From JAVBNH01 sp031551635 (lineage in GTDB: Bacteria > Bacillota > Clostridia > Oscillospirales > Acutalibacteraceae), in NCBI GenBank assembly GCA_031551635.1, contig JAVBNH010000005.1, forward strand, positions 145,690 through 209,689: a stretch of 64,000 nucleotides of DNA. Direction: 5' to 3'. Of the stretch, positions 43,948 to 51,989 are shown in pieces. Position 1 is the stretch's first letter, and each line of letters starts with the position of its first letter. The notes below the pieces were generated by a model. That model did not search any database and was not told where the DNA came from. It worked only from the letters and a program-made list of their open reading frames with translations. Both the position numbers and the translations under genes were made by a program.

Positions 43948-44769
43948 CTACCAATCAAAGGACTTCAAATAGTCTATACTCTGCTTCGCGGCGTTAATCG
44001 GTGTGTTACCCTCGTTCGGTCTGTCCTGCTCAACAACCACCCAATTAGCGCCTGCTTTGACGCTTGAGCAAAGAATCGAAGGCATATTCTGGCAGCCGCT
44101 GCCGACAGGCATGAAGCTGAAAGCATCCTCATCCTCGTCGTCCGCGTCGCTTTCGATACCTATGAGCTGATATGGCTTGCAGCCCTCCGCACCGCTGACA
44201 AAATCCTTGAGGTGTACAACCGGTGAGCGCCCAGAATATTTTTCGATATACTCGCTCGGGTCGACTCCTGCGAATTTGACCCAGCATGTGTCAATTTCCG
44301 TCTGAAGTGTGTCAGGGTCTATCTCCGAATATATAATATCTAGCCCGTATTTTCCGTCGACTTCAATAAATTCAAAATCATGATTATGATAAAGAAGCGT
44401 AATCCCGGCTGCCTTGAACTTTTCGCCGATTTTTCGGATTTCATCAATAGTCTGCATAAACAGCTCCGTTCCCGGATGGCGCTCAAAGGTCATATAAGGC
44501 ACGGCGACATACTTGCAGCCGAGCGCGCTGTAATCAGAGATAACCTTATCGGTTTCATTCAGCAGCATGTCAAAAGGCACATGAGCCGAAACCGGCAAAA
44601 GACCGATTTCCTCGCAAAAAGACTTAACCATGCCCGGCTCATTATCAAAAAGTCCGGCGAATTCCACGCCGTCAAAGCCCATTTCCTTGACCTTTTTAAG
44701 AGTACCGAAAAAATCCTCCTCAGCTTCCTCCCTGAGCGAATAAAGCTGAATCGCAATTGGTAACGACAT
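43948..44769 (-). CDS. Sugar phosphate isomerase/epimerase (TIM barrel)
   Basis: A 273-residue xylose-isomerase-like TIM barrel (AP endonuclease 2 superfamily). IAIQLYSLREEAEEDFFG is the typical first strand. LLYHNHDFEF, EIDTCWVKFAG and PVVHLKDFV provide His, Glu and Asp metal ligands. It acts on an unidentified sugar or inositol derivative. AGGGAA lies 9 nt before the ATG at 44769. An insertion rich in Asp/Glu (SDADDEDEDAF) interrupts the region after the third metal strand. It follows scfB but is separated by a heptamer array, so co-transcription is uncertain. Confidence 0.82.
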   Translation of the reverse strand: MSLPIAIQLYSLREEAEEDFFGTLKKVKEMGFDGVEFAGLFDNEPGMVKSFCEEIGLLPVSAHVPFDMLLNETDKVISDYSALGCKYVAVPYMTFERHPGTELFMQTIDEIRKIGEKFKAAGITLLYHNHDFEFIEVDGKYGLDIIYSEIDPDTLQTEIDTCWVKFAGVDPSEYIEKYSGRSPVVHLKDFVSGAEGCKPYQLIGIESDADDEDEDAFSFMPVGSGCQNMPSILCSSVKAGANWVVVEQDRPNEGNTPINAAKQSIDYLKSFDW

Positions 44770-44788
44770 AAAAAACATTCCCTTCATT

Positions 44789-44831
44789 ACTAGATGCTAG
44801 ATACTAGATGCTAGATACTAGATATTAAATA
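44789..44831. repeat. Heptanucleotide tandem array (TAGATGC/TAGATAC)
   Basis: Six units of seven bases: TAGATGC and TAGATAC alternate, ending TAGATAT, TAAATAC. It occupies the gap between scfB and the isomerase gene. Confidence 0.85.
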
Positions 44832-44836
44832 CTTTA

Positions 44837-46198
44837 TTAAGATAATGCGGCTTTTATCATAATTGCGCACTCTATGCGCTTTTTTTCGAGCTCACAGGAC
44901 AGGCTGTGCGGCTTGTAAATACTGCCGCAGTATTTGCTGTTATTGGCGTTGCAGCCGCCGGAGCAGAAAAATTTCGCCCAGCAACCTGCACATTCATCCT
45001 TTGAGTATACATTTGCCTTGGAAAACATTTTTTTGCTCTCTAAATCAAAGGTTCCATCGTTTAAATTGCCCATTTTCATGCTTTCATCGCCGACAAACTG
45101 GTGGCAGGGATAAATGTCCCCTTCAGGTGTCACCGCGACATATTCGTTGCCGCACGAACAGCCTCTCAGCCGCTTTATCGCACAGGGACCACCGTCAAGC
45201 TCAAGCTGAAAATGAAAAAAGTTCAAATCCTGCCCCTGCTTTTGTTTCTCAATTAGAATGTTTGCCAGGCTTTCATACTCGTCAAAAATCACCGGAAGGT
45301 CTTTTTCCTTCAGCGAATACGGCACATCACCGTCAAGCACGGCAGGCTCTACCGAAACCTGCGAAAAACCGAGCTCATCATATATATGAAGCACATCTTT
45401 AGTAAAATCAAGATTATTTTCCGTGAATGTACCCCTTATATAATACTGCTTTTTACCTCTGCTACCGACAAGTTTTTTGTATTTAGGAACAATAATATCA
45501 TATGAGCCTTTATTATTTGCCGTAGGGCGCATTTTGTCGTTTATTTCTTTTCTTCCGTCGAGTGACAGCACAACATTATGCATTTCTTTATTTATATATT
45601 CTATTTTCTCATCATCAAGAAGAATCCCGTTTGTGGTAATTGTAAAGCGGAAGAGCTTGTTATGCGCCTTTTCAAGACTGCGCCCGTATTCGACAAGATT
45701 TTTTACAACCTCGAAATTCATCAGCGGCTCACCGCCGAAAAAATCAACCTCCAGATTTTTTCTTGTGTGAGAATTTGCAACCATAAAATCCAGCGCAGCT
45801 TTTCCGACCTCGAAGCTCATCAGCTTTTTTCCCTTGCCAAAATCCCCCTGAGAAGCAAAACAGTATTCACAACGCAAATTACAGTCATGAGCTACATTCA
45901 GACACATGGATTTTATCGGAGCAGGCCCCATCATATTTGCGTATTCGGCATAATCATCCTTACTGAAAAGTAAATCCTGTTTATAAAGCGATAAAAGCTC
46001 CGAATATGCCTCATTTATTTCCTTAGAGGAGTATTTAGTGCCAAGGAGCTCAAAAACATAATCCGGGCAGGACTCACCAAGATATTCATCCTTCAACCGC
46101 GTCAAAATATCATACGCCGTGTCATCAAGCAGATGCACGGCGGAGCTGTTTGTATCAAGCGCGATGTTATAATCACCCAAAGAGTAAGTGTGTATCAA
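44837..46198 (-). CDS. scfB: SCIFF peptide maturase (radical SAM, thioether-forming)
   Basis: A 453-residue radical SAM/SPASM enzyme that makes thioether crosslinks in the SCIFF peptide. CNLRCEYCF carries the CxxxCxxC cluster; DFFGGEPLM binds SAM. The C-terminal SPASM Cys set (CSCGNEYVAVTPEGDIYPC, CAGCWAKFFCSGGC) holds two auxiliary clusters. The N-terminal part is the peptide-recognition RRE-like domain. The start is taken as TTG at 46198, giving MIHTYSLGDYNIALD, which matches family N-termini; an upstream TTG at 46216 is possible. scfA precedes it by 30 bp. Confidence 0.93.
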   Translation of the reverse strand: MIHTYSLGDYNIALDTNSSAVHLLDDTAYDILTRLKDEYLGESCPDYVFELLGTKYSSKEINEAYSELLSLYKQDLLFSKDDYAEYANMMGPAPIKSMCLNVAHDCNLRCEYCFASQGDFGKGKKLMSFEVGKAALDFMVANSHTRKNLEVDFFGGEPLMNFEVVKNLVEYGRSLEKAHNKLFRFTITTNGILLDDEKIEYINKEMHNVVLSLDGRKEINDKMRPTANNKGSYDIIVPKYKKLVGSRGKKQYYIRGTFTENNLDFTKDVLHIYDELGFSQVSVEPAVLDGDVPYSLKEKDLPVIFDEYESLANILIEKQKQGQDLNFFHFQLELDGGPCAIKRLRGCSCGNEYVAVTPEGDIYPCHQFVGDESMKMGNLNDGTFDLESKKMFSKANVYSKDECAGCWAKFFCSGGCNANNSKYCGSIYKPHSLSCELEKKRIECAIMIKAALS

Positions 46199-46228
46199 TT
46201 TATCTGATTCCCGCAATCTAAATTTTGC

Positions 46229-46369
46229 TTATTTATTTTCGCAATCCTGATTCGCGACTGTGCAGGAGGTCTTGCATGCGGATTGGCAGGAAGCCTGGCA
46301 TTCGCCGCAGCCGCCCTTTTCAGCGCTCTTTTTAAGGTTTGCGTTATTGATAGTTTTTACGTGTTTCAT
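46229..46369 (-). CDS. scfA: SCIFF six-cysteine peptide precursor
   Basis: A 46-residue peptide with a Lys-rich leader (MKHVKTINNANLKKSAEKGG) and a core with six cysteines (CGECQASCQSACKTSC, then QDC). This is the six-Cys-in-forty-five pattern conserved in nearly all Clostridia. AAGGATAGG precedes the ATG. The maturase ScfB forms a Cys-to-Thr thioether bridge in this peptide; the biological role is still unclear. It sits between the TIGR04086 membrane protein gene and scfB, the standard locus. Confidence 0.95.
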   Translation of the reverse strand: MKHVKTINNANLKKSAEKGGCGECQASCQSACKTSCTVANQDCENK

Positions 46370-46404
46370 TTTATGACCTATCCTTTTTATAAATTAAAAT
46401 TTTT

Positions 46405-46830
46405 TTAATGCCTGAATTTACGTTTCTGCTTCATATTCGCCGCCATTATTCCGCCGAGCGCCGAGGCAAAAATCATCATCGGAATCAAAAGATAAACCGC
46501 TCCGCTGATAAGTCCGTCAGAAAGAATAACGACAAAAATTATCTCAAACAAAAACAGGGGGATGCTCACTGAAATGCCGGAAAATAATCCTCTTACCTTC
46601 ATGCGCCTAGACATGATATATCCCGCTATGAAAGCCGACAAAACGCTTGCCGCTGAAAGGAGATACTTTATTGAATCAAAGCTTATGTCCCGCTTCGTAA
46701 CCATCAGCGAAAAAGCTGAAACAAGGATAAAAAACGCGACGATTCCGACAAGAAAGGAAAAAAGCATCGACCTCACAAAGCCGGAAGATGAACCGCTGCC
46801 GGACTTATTAGAGTCATTGAATTTACTCAT
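46405..46830 (-). CDS. TIGR04086-family membrane protein
   Basis: A 141-residue protein with four transmembrane helices after a Ser/Gly-rich N-terminus (MSKFNDSNKSGSGSS). AFIAGYIMSRRMKVRGLFSG is the signature of this clostridial family, usually encoded between yajC and the SCIFF genes, as here. Function unknown; conserved neighbours suggest a link to SCIFF or to the Sec machinery. GGGAGG precedes the ATG at 46830. Confidence 0.85.
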   Translation of the reverse strand: MSKFNDSNKSGSGSSSGFVRSMLFSFLVGIVAFFILVSAFSLMVTKRDISFDSIKYLLSAASVLSAFIAGYIMSRRMKVRGLFSGISVSIPLFLFEIIFVVILSDGLISGAVYLLIPMMIFASALGGIMAANMKQKRKFRH

Positions 46831-46898
46831 ATATACAACCTCCCACATAATATACTAAATACTATGATAGGGATGTACATAATATTACCTGAAACCTG

Positions 46899-46975
46899 TT
46901 AGTACCTAAGTGGGCTGAAAGCTCAATAAAAAACACTACTTGGGTTGTGGGCTTGGCAAGCCAAACCCACGTTAG
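46899..46975 (+). repeat. Two-hairpin TTAG repeat, copy 8
   Basis: A direct-orientation full copy inside the otherwise conserved yajC-TIGR04086-scfA-scfB cluster. It ends 8 bp before the yajC stop codon. Confidence 0.86.
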
Positions 46976-46982
46976 TTCCCTG

Positions 46983-47438
46983 TTAAGAGTCGTCCTCGCT
47001 TTTTTTCGAGCGTCTTTTTTTCTCTTTTTTCTCGCCGGACTCCTCCATTTGCTTCTGCTGAGCCTCTTTTTCCGCGTTTTTAGCGGCGGTGGCGGCGGCT
47101 TTTTCAGCCTCAAGTCGCTCCTGCGAGGAGTTATTTGTCTGGATAGCCCAGCGTGCGAGCTTCATTTTGTTTCTGTCCGCGCCGGTCTCGACAATGAGTG
47201 AGTCCTCTTTAACTGTCACGACCCTGCCCATAATTCCGCCGATTGTTGTGATTTCATCGCCGATTTGTATGCTGTCGCGCATCTCCTGCTCTGATTTTTG
47301 TTTTTTCTTCTGCGGTCTTATCATGAAGAAATACATAATAACGAACAGTCCGCCCATCATGACTATCATGAAAAGCGGGTTTGACTGAGTCGTTGAACCT
47401 CCCGCGGTCAGGAGATACTGGGTAAAGTTTAAAAGCAT
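46983..47438 (-). CDS. yajC: Preprotein translocase accessory protein YajC
   Basis: A 151-residue protein. One transmembrane helix (PLFMIVMMGGLFVIMYFFMI) is followed by RPQKKKQKSEQEM and IGDEITTIGGIMGRVV, the YajC signature, then a long charged tail (EKKEKKRRSKKSEDDS) that is longer than usual. It belongs to the SecDF-YajC holotranslocon. GGAGG precedes the ATG. It starts the cluster leading to TIGR04086 and the SCIFF genes, but secD/secF are not in the window. Confidence 0.92.
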   Translation of the reverse strand: MLLNFTQYLLTAGGSTTQSNPLFMIVMMGGLFVIMYFFMIRPQKKKQKSEQEMRDSIQIGDEITTIGGIMGRVVTVKEDSLIVETGADRNKMKLARWAIQTNNSSQERLEAEKAAATAAKNAEKEAQQKQMEESGEKKEKKRRSKKSEDDS

Positions 47439-47562
47439 CGTTTTTCCTCCAACATTTTGTCTTAACCATTTGGCATAAAAGATATTATAAGGCTTTTATC
47501 GCTTCAATGCAAGCAAAATTTTAAAATTTTCGCTTTATTCATAATTTTCGGAATTCCGGTAT

Positions 47563-47648
47563 TTAGTACCTTAGTACCTTATTGAGCTGAAAGCTCAATA
47601 AAAAACAAGTCTTGGGTTGTGGGCTTGGCAAGCCAATCCCACGTTAGT
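47563..47648 (+). repeat. Two-hairpin TTAG repeat, copy 9
   Basis: A direct copy with the TTAGTACC head duplicated (TTAGTACCTTAGTACCTTAT). Its terminal TTAG is shared with copy 10, so the two are joined head to tail. Confidence 0.85.
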
Positions 47649-47712
47649 GGGCTGAAAGCGTAATAAAAAACAAGACTGGGTTGTGGGCTTGGCTTTCCAA
47701 GCCCACGTTAGT
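47645..47712 (+). repeat. Two-hairpin TTAG repeat, copy 10
   Basis: Starts at the TTAG that ends copy 9 and lacks the TTAGTACC head. This defines a minimal unit from TTAGTGGGCTG to CCCACGTTAG of about 68 bp. The loop of its palindrome is changed (GGCTTTCC). Confidence 0.83.
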
Positions 47713-47729
47713 AAAGTCGAAAATGATTC

Positions 47730-48521
47730 CTATTTCGCAAGATTCAACACATTGATAAGTGCCTGCGATGAATCTATGCTCGGTGCGTATTCAAGCCCCA
47801 CATACCCCGAATAAGCTGTTTTTTCAATGGCTGCAAAAATATTTTTATAGTTGATTTCACCCGTCCCCGGTTCCATTCTGCCGGGGTTGTCCGCGCAGTG
47901 GAAATGACCGATCAGCTCAATATTTTCGGTGATATTCGCTATCAGGTTACCGTCTGTAATTTGCTGGTGATAAATATCATATAGCAGCTTAACATAAGGG
48001 CTGGCGACCTCGCGGATAATCGCGAAGGCCTCATAAGTAGAGCTGAGAAAATACCCCCTGTGATTGACAAGAATATTAAGCGGCTCAAGCACAGCGGTGA
48101 TTCCCGCGTCCTCAAAAACTGGTGCGGCAGCTTTCAGCGCGAGGACAACATTGGCGTGCTGCTCAAAATGGGTGATGTCGTTTCGCTCGTTGCCGGTTGT
48201 GATAATCAGGCTCTTCGCTCCAAGCTGTTTTGCGAATTTTACGCTGTCCACAGCGATTTTGTAAAGAGTTTCGCCGCTGTCACTGCAGAGCAGCGCTTTT
48301 GCGGCGTACTCAGCCGCGAGCGCCTCATCCTTTGTGCCCACGCACATGCTCGCCAATGGCACACCGGAGCTGTCAACAGAGCGCCTTAACTCTTCTATAT
48401 CATGTCGTGCGAAGCCCCAGATTTCGTTTGCCTGAACGCCGCATTTTGCCGCGAGGGCAAACCTGTCCATAAAAGGAATATCCTGATACATCATTTCGAT
48501 GCAGGCTGAAAATTTCAACAT
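47730..48521 (-). CDS. Hydroxypyruvate isomerase-like TIM-barrel protein
   Basis: A 263-residue protein of the Hyi/sugar isomerase family. FSACIEMMYQDIPFMDR is the N-terminal strand, VLEPLNILVNHRGYFL and LLYDIYHQQITDGNL carry Glu and Asp/His metal ligands, and NPGRMEPGTGEINYKN is the hallmark motif of hydroxypyruvate isomerases. It interconverts hydroxypyruvate with tartronate semialdehyde, or a related 2-oxo sugar acid or ketose. No other glyoxylate genes are near, so the true substrate may be a sugar. AAAGG precedes the ATG. It lies 21 bp after the exported protein gene. Confidence 0.82.
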   Translation of the reverse strand: MLKFSACIEMMYQDIPFMDRFALAAKCGVQANEIWGFARHDIEELRRSVDSSGVPLASMCVGTKDEALAAEYAAKALLCSDSGETLYKIAVDSVKFAKQLGAKSLIITTGNERNDITHFEQHANVVLALKAAAPVFEDAGITAVLEPLNILVNHRGYFLSSTYEAFAIIREVASPYVKLLYDIYHQQITDGNLIANITENIELIGHFHCADNPGRMEPGTGEINYKNIFAAIEKTAYSGYVGLEYAPSIDSSQALINVLNLAK

Positions 48522-48542
48522 TATATTTATACCTTTCTTTTC

Positions 48543-49400
48543 TTACCAAACAAGACTGTCAGGATCAAAGGCGTAGGAGCGCAGGTGCACGTTGATTCTC
48601 ATATCGCCAATGTCGAGAACATGGAAGAATGCGCCATTTTCGGTCGGAAGAATAGTCATGCCCTCACCCTCGGTTTCACCCGCGAGATTTCTCGAAATAA
48701 CCTTCTGCACCTGACCGGTAGCAAGATTCGCGGCATAAATAGCCTGGTCGTCACGGCTGACAGACATATAAATAACTCCGTTATGAATCTCCGCACCCTG
48801 AACCTTATGAACGGGAGCATCAATTTCAAATTTATCAATGGGCTTCAGAGTTTCCGCGTCGTACATGTTCAAGGTGGTTATATGGTCGCGTCTGGCTGAG
48901 TAAAGAATACCGGTATCCTTGTCAACAGCGACCCATGGGATGCCGTTTTCATGGTCCTCAAGGGGCACCGCTTCGTATTTTATAAGCTCAAGGGTTTCAG
49001 CGTCAAACATCGCTAAATAAAGATGCTCAAAAACCTTGCTGTCCTCAATAGAGACATATACCCTGCCGTTATAGTAGCTGATGCCGCCGATATGCTTGCA
49101 GCCAAGGTCGAGAAGCTCCTTGGGAATGGCGATGAGGTTTTTCGCGACTATGTCCAGTCCATTCAACTCTGTTTTGATGAGTCCGTAATTTTCGCTGAAG
49201 AAAAAATGCTCACCGTCGGTAGTAATTCCCTGCGCCCTTATTAAGGCGTCGAAGATTACGAAATTTTTGACCTCCAACGGCTCGTAATAATCCGGCTTTT
49301 CAGCAGGCTCGGCAAAGGTGATAATGGAAATCAGAATCGCGGTTATAGCGGCGATTATACGCTTGAAATATGATTGAAAACCGTTAATAATACCGTCCAT
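48543..49400 (-). CDS. Exported beta-propeller-like protein
   Basis: A 285-residue protein with an N-terminal hydrophobic segment (IIAAITAILISIITFA) as signal or anchor. The rest repeats strand motifs of propeller blades: GITTDGEHFFFSENYG, GGISYYNGRVYVSIED, PWVAVDKDTGILYSARR and GAEIHNGVIYMSVSRDD. It resembles proteins with PQQ- or NHL-like blades but no cofactor motif is clear. GGAGG precedes the ATG. The isomerase-like gene follows 21 bp after it, so the two probably share a transcript. Confidence 0.6.
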   Translation of the reverse strand: MDGIINGFQSYFKRIIAAITAILISIITFAEPAEKPDYYEPLEVKNFVIFDALIRAQGITTDGEHFFFSENYGLIKTELNGLDIVAKNLIAIPKELLDLGCKHIGGISYYNGRVYVSIEDSKVFEHLYLAMFDAETLELIKYEAVPLEDHENGIPWVAVDKDTGILYSARRDHITTLNMYDAETLKPIDKFEIDAPVHKVQGAEIHNGVIYMSVSRDDQAIYAANLATGQVQKVISRNLAGETEGEGMTILPTENGAFFHVLDIGDMRINVHLRSYAFDPDSLVW

Positions 49401-49564
49401 CAGAATTAACCTCCGTTGATTTTTATGACAGGTTCATCTTATCATAAACCGCTTTTAAATTCAAGCAAAATATAATTTTTTTACCTTTTATAAATCATAG
49501 TTGCATTTTCAGCATAATAATGTTACAATTTCCCATACAAAATTTTTTTATTTGGGGTGATTTC

Positions 49565-50065
49565 ATGGAAGAAAAAGGGTTTTTCGCGGGCTTTATAAAT
49601 AAGCACCCGGAGATTTACAAATTTATAAAATTCTCCTTTGTGGGTATTGTTACAAGTGTAATCGAATTCGGTACATATTACATACTCGCCTATCTTGTCT
49701 TCAAAAATCAGCATTCCGCACCTGTTGATTTATGGCTGCTGCATTATGAAACAAGGGGGCTTATGTACTCATTTATGCTCTCCTCAGCCCTCGGTTATAT
49801 CGCGGCGTATATCGGCAATCGCAAACTCACCTTTGCCTCGGACGCCAATCAGCTCGTCAGCATTCTTTTATATGTTTTCATGGTGGTTTTCACAATCTTT
49901 ATGACGACCTATCTCGGAATGGAGCTTATAAAATTCACCGCCGGAAAAGGCGAAACGATTGCGAAGCTGGGCGAATACCTCGCAAAACCCATAGTTGTCC
50001 TGCTCTCAACAGTCTGGACTTATCCCTTTAGCAAATATGTGGTCTACCGCAAGAAAAAGCAATAA
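49565..50065 (+). CDS. GtrA-family membrane protein
   Basis: A 166-residue protein with four transmembrane helices. FIKFSFVGIVTSVIEFGTYY and YIAAYIGNRKLTFAS are the GtrA signatures (N-R-x-x-T-F motif). GtrA proteins are thought to help move polyprenol-linked sugars across the membrane for cell-surface glycans. GGGGTGA precedes the ATG at 49565. No glycosyltransferase is adjacent. It is convergent with sigE, separated by a heptamer array. Confidence 0.86.
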   Translation: MEEKGFFAGFINKHPEIYKFIKFSFVGIVTSVIEFGTYYILAYLVFKNQHSAPVDLWLLHYETRGLMYSFMLSSALGYIAAYIGNRKLTFASDANQLVSILLYVFMVVFTIFMTTYLGMELIKFTAGKGETIAKLGEYLAKPIVVLLSTVWTYPFSKYVVYRKKKQ

Positions 50066-50066
50066 A

Positions 50067-50103
50067 CCTATCTCCTACCTCCTAAAATCCTATCTCCTAT
50101 TTC
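50067..50103. repeat. Heptanucleotide tandem array (CCTATCT-type)
   Basis: Units CCTATCT, CCTACCT, CCTAAAAT, CCTATCT, CCTATTT fill the whole space between the convergent gtrA-like and sigE stop codons. Confidence 0.7.
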
Positions 50104-50830
50104 AGTTGCAAGCCTTGTCAAGCTCCTTTTTTATCTGCTTAATGATTTTTTTCTCGAGCCTTGAGATATAGCTCTGGGAAATGCCGAGCATGTCGGCGAC
50201 CTCTTTCTGAGTGTGCTCACGCCCTCCGCCGATACCGAAACGCTTTTTTATAATTTCCTTCTCCCTGTCATTCAGTTTTGAGACAATACTAAGCAAAATG
50301 TTTTTTTCGTCCTGAGCCTCGATGTCCGCATTTACTGTGTCATAATCATTGCCGAGCACATCCGACAACAGCAGCTCGTTGCCGTCCCAATCCATATTTA
50401 AAGGCTCGTCGAGAGACAGCTCCATTTTAAGTACTGATGTTTTTCGCAGAAACATCAGTATTTCGTTTTCTATGCAGCGCGAGGCGTAAGTCGCAAGCTT
50501 TATGTTCTTTTCGGGGCAGAAGGTATTTACTGCTTTAATAAGCCCTATTGTACCGATAGAAATTAAATCCTCAATTCCGATGCCGGTATTTTCAAATTTT
50601 TTCGCGATATAGACAACAAGGCGGAGATTGTGGGTTATCAAGGGTTCTCTTCCCTTTTCGTCGCCCATGGAAATTTTCTGCATACACTCGTTTTCGTCCT
50701 CCTTGCTCAATGGAGGCGGCAGTGTCTGGGAGCCATTTATGTAGTAAACCTCTCCGAAAATTTCCGATAAGTCATATTTTATGAGAAGTGACCTGATGTC
50801 ATCCTCCAATTTGCGCAAAAGTGTTTTCAT
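50102..50830 (-). CDS. sigE: Sporulation sigma factor E
   Basis: A 242-residue sigma-70 family protein. It begins with a hydrophilic/hydrophobic pro-sequence (MKTLLRKLEDDIRSLLIKY), which SpoIIGA removes. Region 2 (LRLVVYIAKKFENTGIGIED, KLATYASRCIENEILMFLR) and region 4 (HTQKEVADMLGISQSYISR) are intact. Sigma-E directs mother-cell gene expression early in sporulation. Its start overlaps the end of spoIIGA by 32 bp, with AAGGAAA upstream. Confidence 0.95.
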   Translation of the reverse strand: MKTLLRKLEDDIRSLLIKYDLSEIFGEVYYINGSQTLPPPLSKEDENECMQKISMGDEKGREPLITHNLRLVVYIAKKFENTGIGIEDLISIGTIGLIKAVNTFCPEKNIKLATYASRCIENEILMFLRKTSVLKMELSLDEPLNMDWDGNELLLSDVLGNDYDTVNADIEAQDEKNILLSIVSKLNDREKEIIKKRFGIGGGREHTQKEVADMLGISQSYISRLEKKIIKQIKKELDKACN

Positions 50831-51725
50831 CCTTAGTTTCCTTCCTTTCTCCTTCGAATTCGCTGACAAGCTCACTGTTCAACAAGCAATCATAGTCGGT
50901 GTTCATTTTATCGTCACCGCAAACGGCAATAATCACGTTCTTTATTCTTTTTTCTCCGATTTCAATATAGTCCGGTCTGAAGGACGGCAATAAAGCCGTG
51001 CCGTTAACTGTTTTCGCGGGCACTACCCGAACACGTTGATTCCAGTCCTTTGCGGCGCTAAAATTCAAGAGGTCAAAATCCCCTGAAAAATACGAAAGCG
51101 CTAGGCTCTCAGGCAGTAAAGGTTCAATAAATCCCTTCCTAGCTACAACAACAGGCGTTCCGAGAAAGCCGTCAGTCAATGTGTTTCCGGTGTCCAGCTT
51201 AGCTTTTCCTGAGACTTTTTTGCCGAATATCGAAATGCTCAGCTCATATATCCGGCGGGTGCCGACATCCCTTTTTGTCAGTCGGTTAAAAAAATATACC
51301 GAAAAATAGCAAATAATGGCTGTGATTAAAAGCGTCACAAAATTGAAATTGAAATAAACCGAGCCGTTTTTGTACTGCATACCGCTCGGTTTAAAAATAA
51401 TGAAAACCGCGAACATCAGTCCCGCAAATATAAAATTCATTGAAAAAAATGTTACGACGCACCTAAGCAGAGCTTTCAGAGAACGCGGCTTGAACGCAGC
51501 GGAAACAATACTGACAGACAGCAGCAGTTTAATCAAAATAGAGATAAAAACCGAAAACGTCGGGGCGAGAATTATCAACGAATAAATCCCGCCGAGAAAT
51601 GAGCCGAAAATCATCCGCAGCGGTGTCGGCTCAGCCCGCAGCACCGTGGACGAGGATAAAAGCAGCAAATATGTAACTAGAATATTCAAAACTATAAGCA
51701 CATCAATATAAACAACCTGTTTCAT
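50799..51725 (-). CDS. spoIIGA: Sigma-E processing peptidase SpoIIGA
   Basis: A 308-residue protein with five N-terminal membrane helices (IDVLIVLNILVTYLLLL and following) and a cytoplasmic aspartic protease domain. LDTGNTLTDGFLG near residue 178 carries the catalytic Asp. It dimerises, receives the SpoIIR signal from the forespore and cuts pro-sigma-E. GGAGTGATGGG precedes the ATG. It is the first gene of the spoIIG operon with sigE. A Spo0A-controlled promoter is expected between 51726 and 51850, but no confident Spo0A box was found. Confidence 0.94.
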   Translation of the reverse strand: MKQVVYIDVLIVLNILVTYLLLLSSSTVLRAEPTPLRMIFGSFLGGIYSLIILAPTFSVFISILIKLLLSVSIVSAAFKPRSLKALLRCVVTFFSMNFIFAGLMFAVFIIFKPSGMQYKNGSVYFNFNFVTLLITAIICYFSVYFFNRLTKRDVGTRRIYELSISIFGKKVSGKAKLDTGNTLTDGFLGTPVVVARKGFIEPLLPESLALSYFSGDFDLLNFSAAKDWNQRVRVVPAKTVNGTALLPSFRPDYIEIGEKRIKNVIIAVCGDDKMNTDYDCLLNSELVSEFEGERKETKDENTFAQIGG

Positions 51726-51863
51726 AACCCATCACTCCAACACCAGCCATAATCAACCATTGACTGTATATTTAATTATAGACAATCATATTTAAATAAT
51801 ATGTCATAAGCGGTGAGAAAAAAACTTCGAATAAAAAAAAATAATGACAAAAATGTCACTATT

Positions 51864-51939
51864 TTAGTTCCCTATTGGGCTGAAAGCTTAATAAAAAAAA
51901 GACTTGGGCTGTGGGATTGTCAAGCCAAGCCTACGTTAT
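51864..51939 (+). repeat. Two-hairpin TTAG repeat, copy 11 (diverged)
   Basis: A direct copy with several changes (TTAGTTCCCTATTGGGCTG start, CCAAGCCTACGTTA end, one arm of the palindrome mutated to GTGGGATTGT). It lies upstream of spoIIGA. Confidence 0.78.
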
Positions 51940-51989
51940 GTAAACGATGATTTAATCATCGTTCACATAGAGAGTTAATTTTATTTTTA

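Noticed and set aside
46862..47113. Lys/Arg-rich 83-codon ORF
   Set aside because: Shadow frame of the charged tail of yajC plus a repeat copy.
47563..47712. Two adjacent repeats as a CRISPR array
   Set aside because: They are copies of the dispersed TTAG element joined head to tail, without spacers.
51750..51860. Spo0A box upstream of spoIIGA
   Set aside because: TTTTTGTCATT is only a partial match to TTTGTCGAA and lies in an AT-rich stretch.
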